From Pseudomonas kuykendallii (GTDB taxonomy: Bacteria > Pseudomonadota > Gammaproteobacteria > Pseudomonadales > Pseudomonadaceae): a DNA stretch of 64,000 bases. Under the pieces are notes generated by a model. The model searched no databases and was not told the DNA's origin. It saw nothing but the letters and a program-made list of their open reading frames with translations. Each line of letters opens with the position of its first letter. The stretch's first letter is position 1. The translations under genes and the position numbers were made by a program. Of the stretch, positions 46,394 through 54,903 are shown piece after piece. Location of the stretch: NCBI RefSeq assembly GCF_900106975.1, contig NZ_FNNU01000002.1, positions 248,001-312,000 of the forward strand. Direction: 5' to 3'.

Positions 46394-46890
46394 GGCATGG
46401 TCTCGAGCGCGTCTACGCGGTAGGTCAGGCTCGCGCCGATCCGCAGATCGAAACCTTGTGGCTGGCGATAGTCAACGCGCCAGGCGGGCTGCCGGTCGTC
46501 GAACAGGCGCCGGTTGCCCTGGGTGAGTGCCTGCGGGTACTGCCGGACGAGCTGGTCGGCGGGCGTCAGGGCGAACAGCAGGGCGGCGAACAGCTCGCGG
46601 GCTTCGGGGTTCGGCGGCAGCAGGCCGTCGTTCTGCCAGCCGCCGTCGAGCAGCCGTTGCCGGGACAGCGGGATTCCCAGCGGGTCGAGCAGCGACCAGC
46701 GCAAGGCGGCGCCTTCGCCCTGGATGACCAGCAGCCAGTCCTGGCTCTGCCCCTCGGCCTGCCGCTGTACGTGCAGCTGGAGCGGCAGATCCAGCGTCGG
46801 CGGCCGACTCGGCAGAGGCGCGTTCGCCGCGCAGCCGGCCAGTGCGATCACGGCCAGCCAGAAGGGCAGGCGCAGGCGTGCGGCATTCAT
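46390..46890 (-). CDS. DUF3261 lipoprotein (LolB-like)
   Basis: A 166-residue predicted lipoprotein: signal peptide ending LAGC at about residue 20, with Ala after Cys consistent with outer-membrane sorting. The body contains LRWSLLDPLGIPLSRQR and resembles the LolB/LolA barrel family, so it may receive a lipidated pigment at the outer membrane (inference). DUF3261 proteins are standard members of aryl polyene clusters. The start at 46890 gives an ATGA overlap with the methyltransferase. Confidence 0.85.
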   Translation of the reverse strand: MNAARLRLPFWLAVIALAGCAANAPLPSRPPTLDLPLQLHVQRQAEGQSQDWLLVIQGEGAALRWSLLDPLGIPLSRQRLLDGGWQNDGLLPPNPEARELFAALLFALTPADQLVRQYPQALTQGNRRLFDDRQPAWRVDYRQPQGFDLRIGASLTYRVDALETMP

Positions 46891-47630
46891 GCGCTCGGGC
46901 TCGCCCATGTTGGGCTCGCCAGCGGTTTGCGCGCCGCGACGTTGACCAGGGTTTCCTCACGCTGGCCGACGGCTTTCGGGCGTTGCAGGCCGAAGCGTTC
47001 GAGCAGGCCGAAATCGCGGGAGCGACTCCACCAGAGGTACGGATAGGAGACATTGCCGTCGCCGAACGCGAAGCCCTGCGCGCGCAGCATGTCGAGGTAT
47101 TCGGCGGCGCTCTTCTGCACCTGCATCGGATGGCGGAACAGCCAGCGGATCACCCAGGTGTCGATGTAGGCCTTGGTCGATTCGGCGAACAGCAGCCAGC
47201 CGCCCGGCTTGAGCACGCGCCAGAATTCGGCGAGGGCACGCTCCTGTTCGACCAGGTGATGGAAGGTCTGGTGGCAGAAGAGGATGTCCACGCTGGCATC
47301 GGCCAGCTCGATCCGCGCGCAGTCGCTGGCGATCAGCTCGACATCGAGCCCGAGGCGTCCGGCTTCCGCGCGGGCAAGGTCCAGGCTGTGCGGATCGGCG
47401 TCGAGGCCGATCATCCGCGCCGGTGCGAACGTCCGTTGCAGCAGGCCGAACGACTTGCCCTGGCCGCAACCGGCATCCAGCAGGCAGGCGTCTTCGGGCA
47501 GTGGCGTGTCGAGCAGGCGCCGCAGGTCGTCGATCGCCACCCGCAGGACGTGGTGCTGCCAGGTGTGGCTCTGCAGGAACCAGAAACCGAAACGGGTTTC
47601 CTCGACGTAGGTGGCGGCGGCGCGGGTCAT
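46887..47630 (-). CDS. SAM-dependent methyltransferase
   Basis: A 247-residue class I methyltransferase with motif I (CLLDAGCGQGKSFG) near residue 46 and the usual FCHQTFHHLVEQE and LKPGGWLLFAE stretches. In other aryl polyenes the aryl head group is methylated, so head-group methylation is the likely job; C- or O-methylation cannot be told from sequence. It starts 12 bases after the halogenase-like gene and overlaps the lipoprotein gene by ATGA. Confidence 0.85.
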   Translation of the reverse strand: MTRAAATYVEETRFGFWFLQSHTWQHHVLRVAIDDLRRLLDTPLPEDACLLDAGCGQGKSFGLLQRTFAPARMIGLDADPHSLDLARAEAGRLGLDVELIASDCARIELADASVDILFCHQTFHHLVEQERALAEFWRVLKPGGWLLFAESTKAYIDTWVIRWLFRHPMQVQKSAAEYLDMLRAQGFAFGDGNVSYPYLWWSRSRDFGLLERFGLQRPKAVGQREETLVNVAARKPLASPTWASPSA

Positions 47631-47642
47631 GGCAATCTCTTG

Positions 47643-48893
47643 TCAGGCGGGCGCTTGCGGTGCGCAGATTTCGGCCAGCACGCGCAGGCGGCGCTGGGGT
47701 TCGGTGACGTACGGGTTGTTCTGGTCCCAGGCGTAGCCGGCCAGGATCGAACAGATCATCCGGCGGATGTCGCCGGATGAGCCGGGGTAATAGATCACGT
47801 CCTGGAAGCTGCCATCGTACCAACCCTCGACGTAGGCGCGGAAGGCATCGACTCCGCGTTTCAGGGGCACGGCGAAGTCGCTCTCCCAGTCCACGCGCTC
47901 ACCTTCGAGCTGACGGTGCAGCAGGCCGGCGGCCATGCTCGCCGAGCGCATCGCGATGGTCACGCCGGAGGAGAACACCGGGTCGAGGAATTCGGCGGCG
48001 TTGCCCAGCAGCGCGTAACCCTTGCCATGCAGGCTCTTCACGTTGGCCGAGTAGCCGTCGATCTTGCGCGCCGGCGTGTCCCACACCGCATTCTTCAGCA
48101 CGCCGGCCAGGCTCGGGGTTTCTTCGACGAAGCGCTTGAGGCAGGCATCCAGGTCGTCCGGGCGTTCGGCGATGTACGCCGGGTCGGCGATCACGCCCAG
48201 CGAGCAGCGGCCGTTGCTGAACGGAATGGTCCAGAACCAGACGTCGCGCAGTTGCGGGTGGGTGGTGATGAGGATCTTCTCGCGGTCGAAACCCTCATCG
48301 TCGATGCGGTCTTCGATGTGGGTGAACACGGCGTGGCGGACCGGCAGGCAGGACGGCGCCTCGAGATCGAGAAGGCGCGGCAGTACGCGGCCGTACCCGC
48401 TGCCGTCGAGCACGAAGCTGCATTCGACACGGTAGTGGCTGCCGTCCAGGCGGCGCACGTCGAGGTTCGGCGTTTCGCCGCTGAAGTCGGCGGCGACGAT
48501 TTCCTCTTCGTAGCGGATTTCCACGCCCTGGCGGGCGGCTTCGTCGGCGAGGATCTGGTCGAAGTGCGCGCGTTGCACCTGGAAGGTCCAGTCCTTGCCC
48601 GGGGTGAACTTGTCGCGGAAATCGAAGGCCGTGCGCCGCTCGCCCCAGGCGAAGGCGGCGCCGTTCTTGCGCTGGAACCCCGCCGCCTCGACGGCCTCCA
48701 GCATGCCGGCTTCCTCGACGAAATCGAGGCAGTGCGACAGCAGGCTCTCGCCGATGGAGAAGCGCGGGAAACGCTGGCGCTCGATGATCAGCACGTCATG
48801 GCCCTGGCGCTTGAGCAGCGCGCCGGCGATGGCGCCGGAAGGGCCGGCACCGATGATCACGACCTGACGGTGTTGCAGTTCAGAAATTGCCAT
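47643..48893 (-). CDS. FAD-dependent oxidoreductase of the flavin-dependent halogenase family
   Basis: A 416-residue flavoprotein. The N-terminal FAD loop is GAGPSGAIAGA; RFSIGESLLSHC and the following GF..KNGAAFAWG hold the lysine and tryptophan pattern of carrier-type halogenases (PltA/CmlS-like). WFWTIP near residue 220 fits the WxWxIP halogenase motif. GNAAEFLDPVFSSG is the second FAD contact. Many relatives in databases are called only 'tryptophan halogenase family' or 'FAD-dependent oxidoreductase'. A role in halogenating the aryl group is inferred. Overlaps the antiporter gene by 14 bases. Confidence 0.78.
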   Translation of the reverse strand: MAISELQHRQVVIIGAGPSGAIAGALLKRQGHDVLIIERQRFPRFSIGESLLSHCLDFVEEAGMLEAVEAAGFQRKNGAAFAWGERRTAFDFRDKFTPGKDWTFQVQRAHFDQILADEAARQGVEIRYEEEIVAADFSGETPNLDVRRLDGSHYRVECSFVLDGSGYGRVLPRLLDLEAPSCLPVRHAVFTHIEDRIDDEGFDREKILITTHPQLRDVWFWTIPFSNGRCSLGVIADPAYIAERPDDLDACLKRFVEETPSLAGVLKNAVWDTPARKIDGYSANVKSLHGKGYALLGNAAEFLDPVFSSGVTIAMRSASMAAGLLHRQLEGERVDWESDFAVPLKRGVDAFRAYVEGWYDGSFQDVIYYPGSSGDIRRMICSILAGYAWDQNNPYVTEPQRRLRVLAEICAPQAPA

Positions 48894-50037
48894 GGGAATT
48901 CCTTTTCAATGAAGGCATGGAATGGGGGCGACGGATGCCGAGCAGCGCCGGCAGCAGCGTGGAGAACAGGCTCATCAGCATCAGACTGAAGTAGAGCAAT
49001 GAGTCGATCAGATGCTGCTGGAAAAGCAGGTTGAGGAAGACGATCTCGGTCAAGCCGCGGATGTTCAGCAGCAGGCTCTCGCGCCAGCGCAGCGCCGCAG
49101 GCATGCCCGGCCTGGCCCAGCCCAGGCCGATCCAGTTGCCGCCGAGCTTGGCCAGCACCGGCAGCACCAGCAGTGCGGCGAGGTAGAACCACGAGTAGCC
49201 GCTGACCGCCTGGCGGAAGTCGATCTGCAGGATGCCGTAGGACAGGATCAGCGGGATCGCGAAGCCGTTCTGCACCCGGCGCAGCGCCTGGGGGCTCAGC
49301 GGCAGGACGAAGGGCTGGCGCAGCCAGGCCAGGCAGAGCAGGTAGCCGATGCCGAAGACCAGCGCGTTCATCTTCAGTTGCTGGAACACCAGCATCAGGG
49401 CGAAGAACGGCAGGCTGTAGGCCAGTCCGTGGCGCAGGCGCAGGGCCTTGAGCAGCAACGGCAGCGCCGTCGCGAGCAGCGGCCAGATCAGGTTCTGCGG
49501 GTTGCTGCTGCCTTGTGCCAGGGCGAACAGGCTCCAGCACATCAGGTCCATGAGAATCGCCGAGTGCATCAGCCGGCGCGTCGCGCTCGGGTCGTAGCCG
49601 ATTCCCTGCAGGTACAGGTAGAGCACCGGGATCGCGGTGATCGAGAACAGCAGGCCGATCGACACCGCGCTGAGCCAGGGCAGCGGCTGCAGCAGCCAGA
49701 GCGCGCAGGCCAGGCCGCAGAAGAACGGGACGAAGAAACTCGGCAGGGCGATCTTCAGGCTTTCCGGGCTCAGCCGCAGGTCCACGACATCGCTGAGGAT
49801 GTAGCCCAGCAGCAGGGCGAAGCTCAGCCCGTAGAGGCTCTTCAGCCAGTGCGGCTCGACCAGCTGTACGGCGCCGATCTGCGCCTGCGGCTCGATCACG
49901 CCGAGTACCAGCAGCGGCAGGCCGAGCATCGCCAGCAGCAGCTGGCTGACGATGGGCAGCAGGCCGAGCCGGGCGCCCAGCCAGGTACCAGCGGCGAACA
50001 GCGCGAGCAGGGCGAGCCAGATCAACAGGACGGTCAT
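48880..50037 (-). CDS. CPA2-type cation/proton antiporter
   Basis: A 385-residue, roughly 11-12-span membrane protein. The region RRLMHSAILMDLMCW corresponds to the antiporter helix that carries the essential Asp, and LLLNIRGLTEIVFLN matches the CHX/KEA-type CPA2 signature (NTRGLxELIVLN). The ATG at 50037 overlaps the MMPL stop (ATGA); a long GC-driven upstream extension is a shadow. Its place directly after the exporter and before the halogenase-like gene suggests ion/proton balance or proton-driven transport for the pathway (inference). Confidence 0.75.
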   Translation of the reverse strand: MTVLLIWLALLALFAAGTWLGARLGLLPIVSQLLLAMLGLPLLVLGVIEPQAQIGAVQLVEPHWLKSLYGLSFALLLGYILSDVVDLRLSPESLKIALPSFFVPFFCGLACALWLLQPLPWLSAVSIGLLFSITAIPVLYLYLQGIGYDPSATRRLMHSAILMDLMCWSLFALAQGSSNPQNLIWPLLATALPLLLKALRLRHGLAYSLPFFALMLVFQQLKMNALVFGIGYLLCLAWLRQPFVLPLSPQALRRVQNGFAIPLILSYGILQIDFRQAVSGYSWFYLAALLVLPVLAKLGGNWIGLGWARPGMPAALRWRESLLLNIRGLTEIVFLNLLFQQHLIDSLLYFSLMLMSLFSTLLPALLGIRRPHSMPSLKRNSHGNF

Positions 50038-52376
50038 TCCCCGGCCTCCGCGGCGTGCGAGGTGTCGGTATGGGCGTGTCCCGCCCATGGCGCGAACAGG
50101 CTGGCGAAGAACAGGCCCAGCCCCACGGCCAGGCCGAAGTTGCTCACCGCCGGGGTGCTCGACAGCGCCAGCAGGCCGAAGGAGAGCCAGGTGGTCAGCG
50201 CTGAGAGCAACACGCCGAGCAGGCTGGCGCCGGAGCCGCCGACGCGTTCGCGCATGAGGATCGCGTAGTCCACGCCGATGGCGGTCACCAGCAGCAGGCC
50301 GAAGAGGCTGAACAGGGTCAGTGGCTGGCCCAGCCAACCGAGGCTGGCGAGGCTGCAGAGCGCCGCCAGCAGCGGCAGCAGGACCACGCGCAACGCGCCT
50401 TTCAGGCCGAAGGGAAACACCAGCAGGCCGAGGATCAGCAGGCACGAGAGCAGCTTCAGCTCGCTGGCGCTGACCTGGGTGGCGGCGAACAGGCGGTTCA
50501 GTTCGCCCAGGCGATCGACCAGGCATACCCCCTCGAGGCCGTCCGCCTGGGCGGCGAGCAGGGTGGCGTCGCTCAGCCCGCGCAGGCTGACCAGCGCCGC
50601 GACCTGATTGCCGCTGGCGCCCAGCCAGAGCGAGCGCCAGGGTTCGCCGTAGGGGCCGGCGAGGGCCGTGTTGATGTCCTGCACCGGCAGCGCCTGGAGC
50701 TGGCGCAATTCGTCGTCCAGCGCGCTGCGCGGAATGCCCAGGTCGATCAGCGGCTGCCAGTGCTGCGCCAGCGCGGGCAACGCCTGGCGCAGGCGCTGCT
50801 GTTGCTCCGCGGTGGCGAGCAGTTGCGGCAACGCCTGGTAGCCGGCGAGGCTGCCGTCGGCCACCAGCCGGTCGAGGCGCGCGGCCAGCGTGGCCTGGCG
50901 TTCGAGTAACTGGGTCTGGTCGTCGCCGCGCACCAGGAAGAACTGGCTGGTGGGCTGCACGCCGGTGATCTTCGCCACCGCCTTGGCTTCCGCGAGCAAC
51001 TGCGGCGAGCCGCCGATCCACTGGCGCAGGTCGTTATGGACTTCCAGGCGCATCAGCCCGATGCCGCAGAACGCCAGCACCAGCAGCGACAGCGGCCAAC
51101 TGCCGGTGCGCCGCAACAGCGCCGCGCGGGCCGCCAGCAGGCGGCGGGCGAGGCTCAGCAGCGAGCGTCGCGGGCGCAGTTGCAAGCCGTTCAGCAGCGC
51201 CGGCAGCAGGCAGATCGAGCACAGGTAGGCGGCCAGCAGCCCGGCCACCGAGAACACCGCGACCTGGGTCAGCGCCGGGAACGGCGTGCAGGCCAGCGCC
51301 AGATAGCCGATCAGGTTGGTCGCCAGGCTCAGGCTGAGCCCCGGCAGGGTGGCGCGCACCGCGTCCCAGCTGCGCCAGGTGGCGGCGCCCCAGCTCTTCG
51401 ACAGGTAGTGCAGCGGATAATCCGACGCCACGCCGATCAGGCTGCTGCCCAGCATCAGCGTGAGTACGTTGATATGGCCGAACAGCGCCACGCAGGCGAC
51501 GCAGCCGGCGAGCAGCGCGGCCACCACCGGCAGGAACGCCAGCAGCACGCGAACCCGGCGGAAGGCCAGCAGCAACAGCAGCAGCGCGCCGACGGTCGCG
51601 CCGCCGCCGACCCAGGTGATTTCCCGGGTGGCCTGCTGCTGGGCGGCGGCGGCGTACAGCAGGCCGCTGGCGGCGACCAGCCGCCCGCCGTCCGCCGTGA
51701 CCTGGGCGCGGGCCTCGGCCACCAGTCGCGCGGCCTCCAGCGGTGCGTTCATGTCGAAGGCATCGGCGCGGGTACGCGCGCGCAGCAGCGCCCATTGCTG
51801 GCCATCCGCCTCGGCGAAGAACGCGCCGCTGCCGAGGTCCAGCTGCACGTTGGCGCTGGCCGGACGCTGCTGCGCGATGGCGGCGGCCAGGCCCAGCCAG
51901 TCCTGCTGGTTGGCGATCAGGCCGAAGCCGGCGAAGGGGTCGAAGAGCTGCTGCACGCGCTGTTCGATGAAGGCCTTCGGGTCGTCGATCAGGCGTTCGC
52001 GGGTGGTTGCGCCGAGCAGCGCCAGGCGGCCCTGCAGCAGTTGCTCGCGCAGCGCCGGCAGGTCGGCCTGAACGCCGGTCTGAACCTTCTCGAACAGCGC
52101 ACCGGCTCGCCAGGCGTCGGCGAGTCGCGCGGCAGCGGCGATCGCGCGCTCGCGCTCCGGGTAGCCGACCAGCACCAGCAATTCGCGATTCAGCGGCTCC
52201 TGCATGCGCTGTTCGGCGCTTTTCTGCAACGCGTCGCGGCTGCTGCCGGGCACCAGCTCGAGGATGTCGGTGCTCAGCGGCGCGCCGTTTCGCCACTGCC
52301 AGGCGCCCAGCGCGAGGAGCATCAGCAGAAAGGCGAGAAAAGCCCAGGGGGCGCGCCGCTCAATCGGTGAAGTCAT
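50034..52376 (-). CDS. MMPL/RND-family exporter
   Basis: A 780-residue, about 12-span RND-superfamily exporter. Each half has a hydrophobic domain with the proton-relay type helix: GVASDYPLHYL (about residue 310) and AIGVDYAILM (about residue 710). Large periplasmic domains follow spans 1 and 7. In aryl polyene clusters this protein occupies the ApeM position and probably flips or exports the pigment lipid across the inner membrane. It overlaps the LolA-like gene by 17 bases. Confidence 0.9.
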   Translation of the reverse strand: MTSPIERRAPWAFLAFLLMLLALGAWQWRNGAPLSTDILELVPGSSRDALQKSAEQRMQEPLNRELLVLVGYPERERAIAAAARLADAWRAGALFEKVQTGVQADLPALREQLLQGRLALLGATTRERLIDDPKAFIEQRVQQLFDPFAGFGLIANQQDWLGLAAAIAQQRPASANVQLDLGSGAFFAEADGQQWALLRARTRADAFDMNAPLEAARLVAEARAQVTADGGRLVAASGLLYAAAAQQQATREITWVGGGATVGALLLLLLAFRRVRVLLAFLPVVAALLAGCVACVALFGHINVLTLMLGSSLIGVASDYPLHYLSKSWGAATWRSWDAVRATLPGLSLSLATNLIGYLALACTPFPALTQVAVFSVAGLLAAYLCSICLLPALLNGLQLRPRRSLLSLARRLLAARAALLRRTGSWPLSLLVLAFCGIGLMRLEVHNDLRQWIGGSPQLLAEAKAVAKITGVQPTSQFFLVRGDDQTQLLERQATLAARLDRLVADGSLAGYQALPQLLATAEQQQRLRQALPALAQHWQPLIDLGIPRSALDDELRQLQALPVQDINTALAGPYGEPWRSLWLGASGNQVAALVSLRGLSDATLLAAQADGLEGVCLVDRLGELNRLFAATQVSASELKLLSCLLILGLLVFPFGLKGALRVVLLPLLAALCSLASLGWLGQPLTLFSLFGLLLVTAIGVDYAILMRERVGGSGASLLGVLLSALTTWLSFGLLALSSTPAVSNFGLAVGLGLFFASLFAPWAGHAHTDTSHAAEAGE

Positions 52377-52953
52377 GCTGTTCCCGATCGGACAGGGCAT
52401 CGGCCGCGACGCTGTTCTGCAGCAGCAGCTCGGTGCGGTCGCCCTGGGTTTCGTCCAGCACGATACGCTGCACCAGCGCGCCGCCGTCGATGCGGATGCT
52501 GTTGAAGATCTGCTTGAGCAGCAACGCGCGCGGGGTCAGCGTCAGTTGCCAGTTCTGCGCGTCGCCTTGCAGCGCCAGCTCGAAGTCCCGTTGCAGGCCG
52601 CTGCTGTCGCCGCCCAGCACGGCGAGGAACAGGCGGTTCTGCTGGGCGCTGGCGCTGCGTTGCGGGATCGCCTGCCAGCCGCCGGCCTCGCGCCGGGCGA
52701 TGCCTTGTTCGTCGATGCGGTAATCCTGCTGCAGCGGCGTCTTCAACAGCCAGAGCAGACCGTGGCCCTTGGCCAGGACGAACTCCCCGCGGCTGGTCAG
52801 CGGTTTTTCCAGGGCGCGGAGAAACTTTTGCTGAACGAATTCGCCGCGTACCACCGCGGGTTTGCCCAGTTGCGCCGCCAGCTGTTCCAGGCCGAACGCC
52901 TGGGCCAGCGCCGGGAGCAGCGATAACGCGGTCGCCAGCAGCAGGCGTCTCAT
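52360..52953 (-). CDS. LolA-like periplasmic carrier
   Basis: A 197-residue protein with a signal peptide (about 1-17, ALAQA-F) and a LolA-type beta barrel: VVRGEFVQQKFLRALEKPL and GRGLLW-like text (GHGLLWLLKTPLQQDYRI). It should ferry a hydrophobic product from the inner to the outer membrane (ApeL position). ATGA overlap with the thioesterase. Confidence 0.88.
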   Translation of the reverse strand: MRRLLLATALSLLPALAQAFGLEQLAAQLGKPAVVRGEFVQQKFLRALEKPLTSRGEFVLAKGHGLLWLLKTPLQQDYRIDEQGIARREAGGWQAIPQRSASAQQNRLFLAVLGGDSSGLQRDFELALQGDAQNWQLTLTPRALLLKQIFNSIRIDGGALVQRIVLDETQGDRTELLLQNSVAADALSDREQHDFTD

Positions 52954-53375
52954 GTCAGCGCCTTGCGCACGGCGTCGACGAACACCGCCGGCGAGGCGAG
53001 CTGCATTTCCCGGCTGGCGATCTCGACCGCCACCTGCACACTGCTGGCGCGGGTCAGGCGTTCGCCGGTTTCGACGTCTCGGATCAGGTAGTTGATCTTC
53101 AGGCGGTTCTCCCACTCGACCAGGTCGGCGCGCACGCTGATGCGCTGGTTGAAGCGCGCCGGCCGCACGTAGCGCAGTTGCAGGTCGATGATCGGCCAGC
53201 CGTAGCCGGCGTCGCGCATCTGCTGGTAGTTGTGGCCGATGCGATCGAGCAGCGCGCAGCGGGCGACTTCCAGATATTTGACGTAGTGGCCGTGCCAGAC
53301 GATGTCCATCGAGTCGACGTCGAAGAACGGCACCAGCACCTCGATTTCGCTTTGCAGTACGCCGTCCTTACGCAT
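52950..53375 (-). CDS. 4HBT-type acyl-thioesterase
   Basis: A 141-residue hotdog thioesterase. VPFFDVDSMDIVWHGHYVKYLEVAR is the YbgC/4HBT active-site segment with the key Asp. It may release the completed aryl polyene acid from its carrier protein or edit stalled chains (ApeK position). The ATG at 53375 overlaps the lyase stop by 8 bases; its stop overlaps lolA by ATGA. Confidence 0.88.
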   Translation of the reverse strand: MRKDGVLQSEIEVLVPFFDVDSMDIVWHGHYVKYLEVARCALLDRIGHNYQQMRDAGYGWPIIDLQLRYVRPARFNQRISVRADLVEWENRLKINYLIRDVETGERLTRASSVQVAVEIASREMQLASPAVFVDAVRKALT

Positions 53376-54903
53376 ACAGCCCCCAGTGGCGATTGCGGAT
53401 GTGGCTCAGGCACAGGCGCAGCTCGGCCTCCAGCGCGCGGTCTTCGATCACCGGCGCAAAGTCGCTGGCGAGCTGTTCGCGCATGCTCGCCAGCGCTTCC
53501 GGCAACGTGCGCGAATCGGCCTGGCCGGCACGAAGCCAGACGCCTTGGTTGGCGGCCAGCAGCGCCGCGGCGGCGACCTGCTCGCTCAGCTCCAGGCTGC
53601 GCAGGGCGTCGCGGGCGGCGATGGTGCCCATGCTGACCTTGTCCTGGTTGTGGCATTCGGTGGAGCGCGAGAACAGGCTCGCCGGCATGCCGTTCTTCAG
53701 CGCCTCGGCGGTCCAGGCGCTGGCGCCGATCTGCACCGCCTTGAAACCGTGGTTGATCATCGCGGTGTGCGCCGGCGCGCCGGAGAGGTTGCTCGGCAGG
53801 CCGTGGTTGTAGCGGGTGTCCACCAGCAGCGCGAGCTGGCGGTCGAGCAGGTCGGCGACGTTGGCGACGAGGTTCTTCAGGCTGTCCATGGCGAACGCGA
53901 TATGGCCGCCGTAGAAATGCCCGCCGTGCAGCACGCGTTCTTCTTCGGCGTCGATGATCGGGTTGTCGTTGGCGCTGTTCAGCTCGGTCTCGATGAACTG
54001 GCGCAGCCAGCCCAGGCTGTCGGCGAGCACACCGAGCACGTGCGGCGCGCAGCGGATGGAGTAGCGATCCTGCAGCCTATGCAGCGGCGGCGTCGGGCCG
54101 TCGATGGCCAGGTCGTCGCGCAGCCAGGCGGCGACCTGGACCTGGCCCGGGTGCGGCTTGGCGGCGAACAGGCGCTCGTCGAAGTGCTCGGGGTTGCCCT
54201 GCAGGGCGATCACGTTGAGCGCGGTGATGCGCGTGGCCAGGCGCAGCAGGTAGTCGGCGCGGACGAACGCCTGGCAGGCCAGGCCGGTCATCACCGCGGT
54301 GCCGTTCATCAGCGCCAGGGCTTCCTTGGGCCGCAGCACCAGCGGTGTCCAGCCGAGTTCGCGATGGACCTCGGCGGCGCTGCGGCGGGCGCCGCGCCAG
54401 AGCACGTCGCGTTCGCCGGCGAGGGCGGCGGCGACGTAGGACAGCGGCGTGAGATCGCCGCTGGCGCCCACCGAGCCTTCCTCGGGGATCAGCGGCAGCA
54501 CGTCCTCGGCGAGGAACGCCTGCAGCCGTTCGAGCAGTTCCAGGCGCACGCCGGACATGCCGTGGGTCAGCGAACGCAGGCGCGCGGCGAGCACGGCGCG
54601 GGTGGCCTGGGCGTCGAGCAGTTTGCCCAGGCCGCAGCCATGGAAGGTGAACAGGTGCTGCGGCAGCGCCTCGACGTGCTGTAGCGGCACCGCCACCACG
54701 CAGGAGTCGCCGTAGCCGGTGGTGACGCCGTAGATGACCCCTTCGCGGTCGAGCAGGGTATCGAGGAACTGCGCCCCGCGAGCGATCCGCTCACGGAAGG
54801 CGGCGTCGTCCTGCAGGCGCGTCGGTGCGCGGCGCTCGGCCACGGCGACCAGCGCTTCGATGGAAAGATGGCTTTCGCCGAACACCACGGGATCAGTCGT
54901 CAT
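53368..54903 (-). CDS. Aromatic amino acid ammonia-lyase (HAL/PAL/TAL family)
   Basis: A 511-residue MIO-dependent lyase. The Ala-Ser-Gly triad that forms the MIO group lies in GSVGASGDLTPLSY; GVTTGYG holds the catalytic Tyr region. The substrate-selectivity pair lies in LFTFHGCGLG; where PAL, TAL and HAL read FL, HL and SH, this reads Phe-His, so it is not plain HAL. In this cluster it probably converts Tyr or Phe to an arylacrylate starter unit (inference). Overlaps the LpxL-like gene by 11 bases. Confidence 0.85.
   Translation of the reverse strand: MTTDPVVFGESHLSIEALVAVAERRAPTRLQDDAAFRERIARGAQFLDTLLDREGVIYGVTTGYGDSCVVAVPLQHVEALPQHLFTFHGCGLGKLLDAQATRAVLAARLRSLTHGMSGVRLELLERLQAFLAEDVLPLIPEEGSVGASGDLTPLSYVAAALAGERDVLWRGARRSAAEVHRELGWTPLVLRPKEALALMNGTAVMTGLACQAFVRADYLLRLATRITALNVIALQGNPEHFDERLFAAKPHPGQVQVAAWLRDDLAIDGPTPPLHRLQDRYSIRCAPHVLGVLADSLGWLRQFIETELNSANDNPIIDAEEERVLHGGHFYGGHIAFAMDSLKNLVANVADLLDRQLALLVDTRYNHGLPSNLSGAPAHTAMINHGFKAVQIGASAWTAEALKNGMPASLFSRSTECHNQDKVSMGTIAARDALRSLELSEQVAAAALLAANQGVWLRAGQADSRTLPEALASMREQLASDFAPVIEDRALEAELRLCLSHIRNRHWGLYA

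Noticed and set aside
50038-51021. N-terminal extension of the antiporter frame
   Set aside because: The extra ~328 codons lie inside the MMPL gene in another frame and have low-complexity Ala/Arg/Gly text; the ATG at 50037 overlaps the MMPL stop as ATGA.
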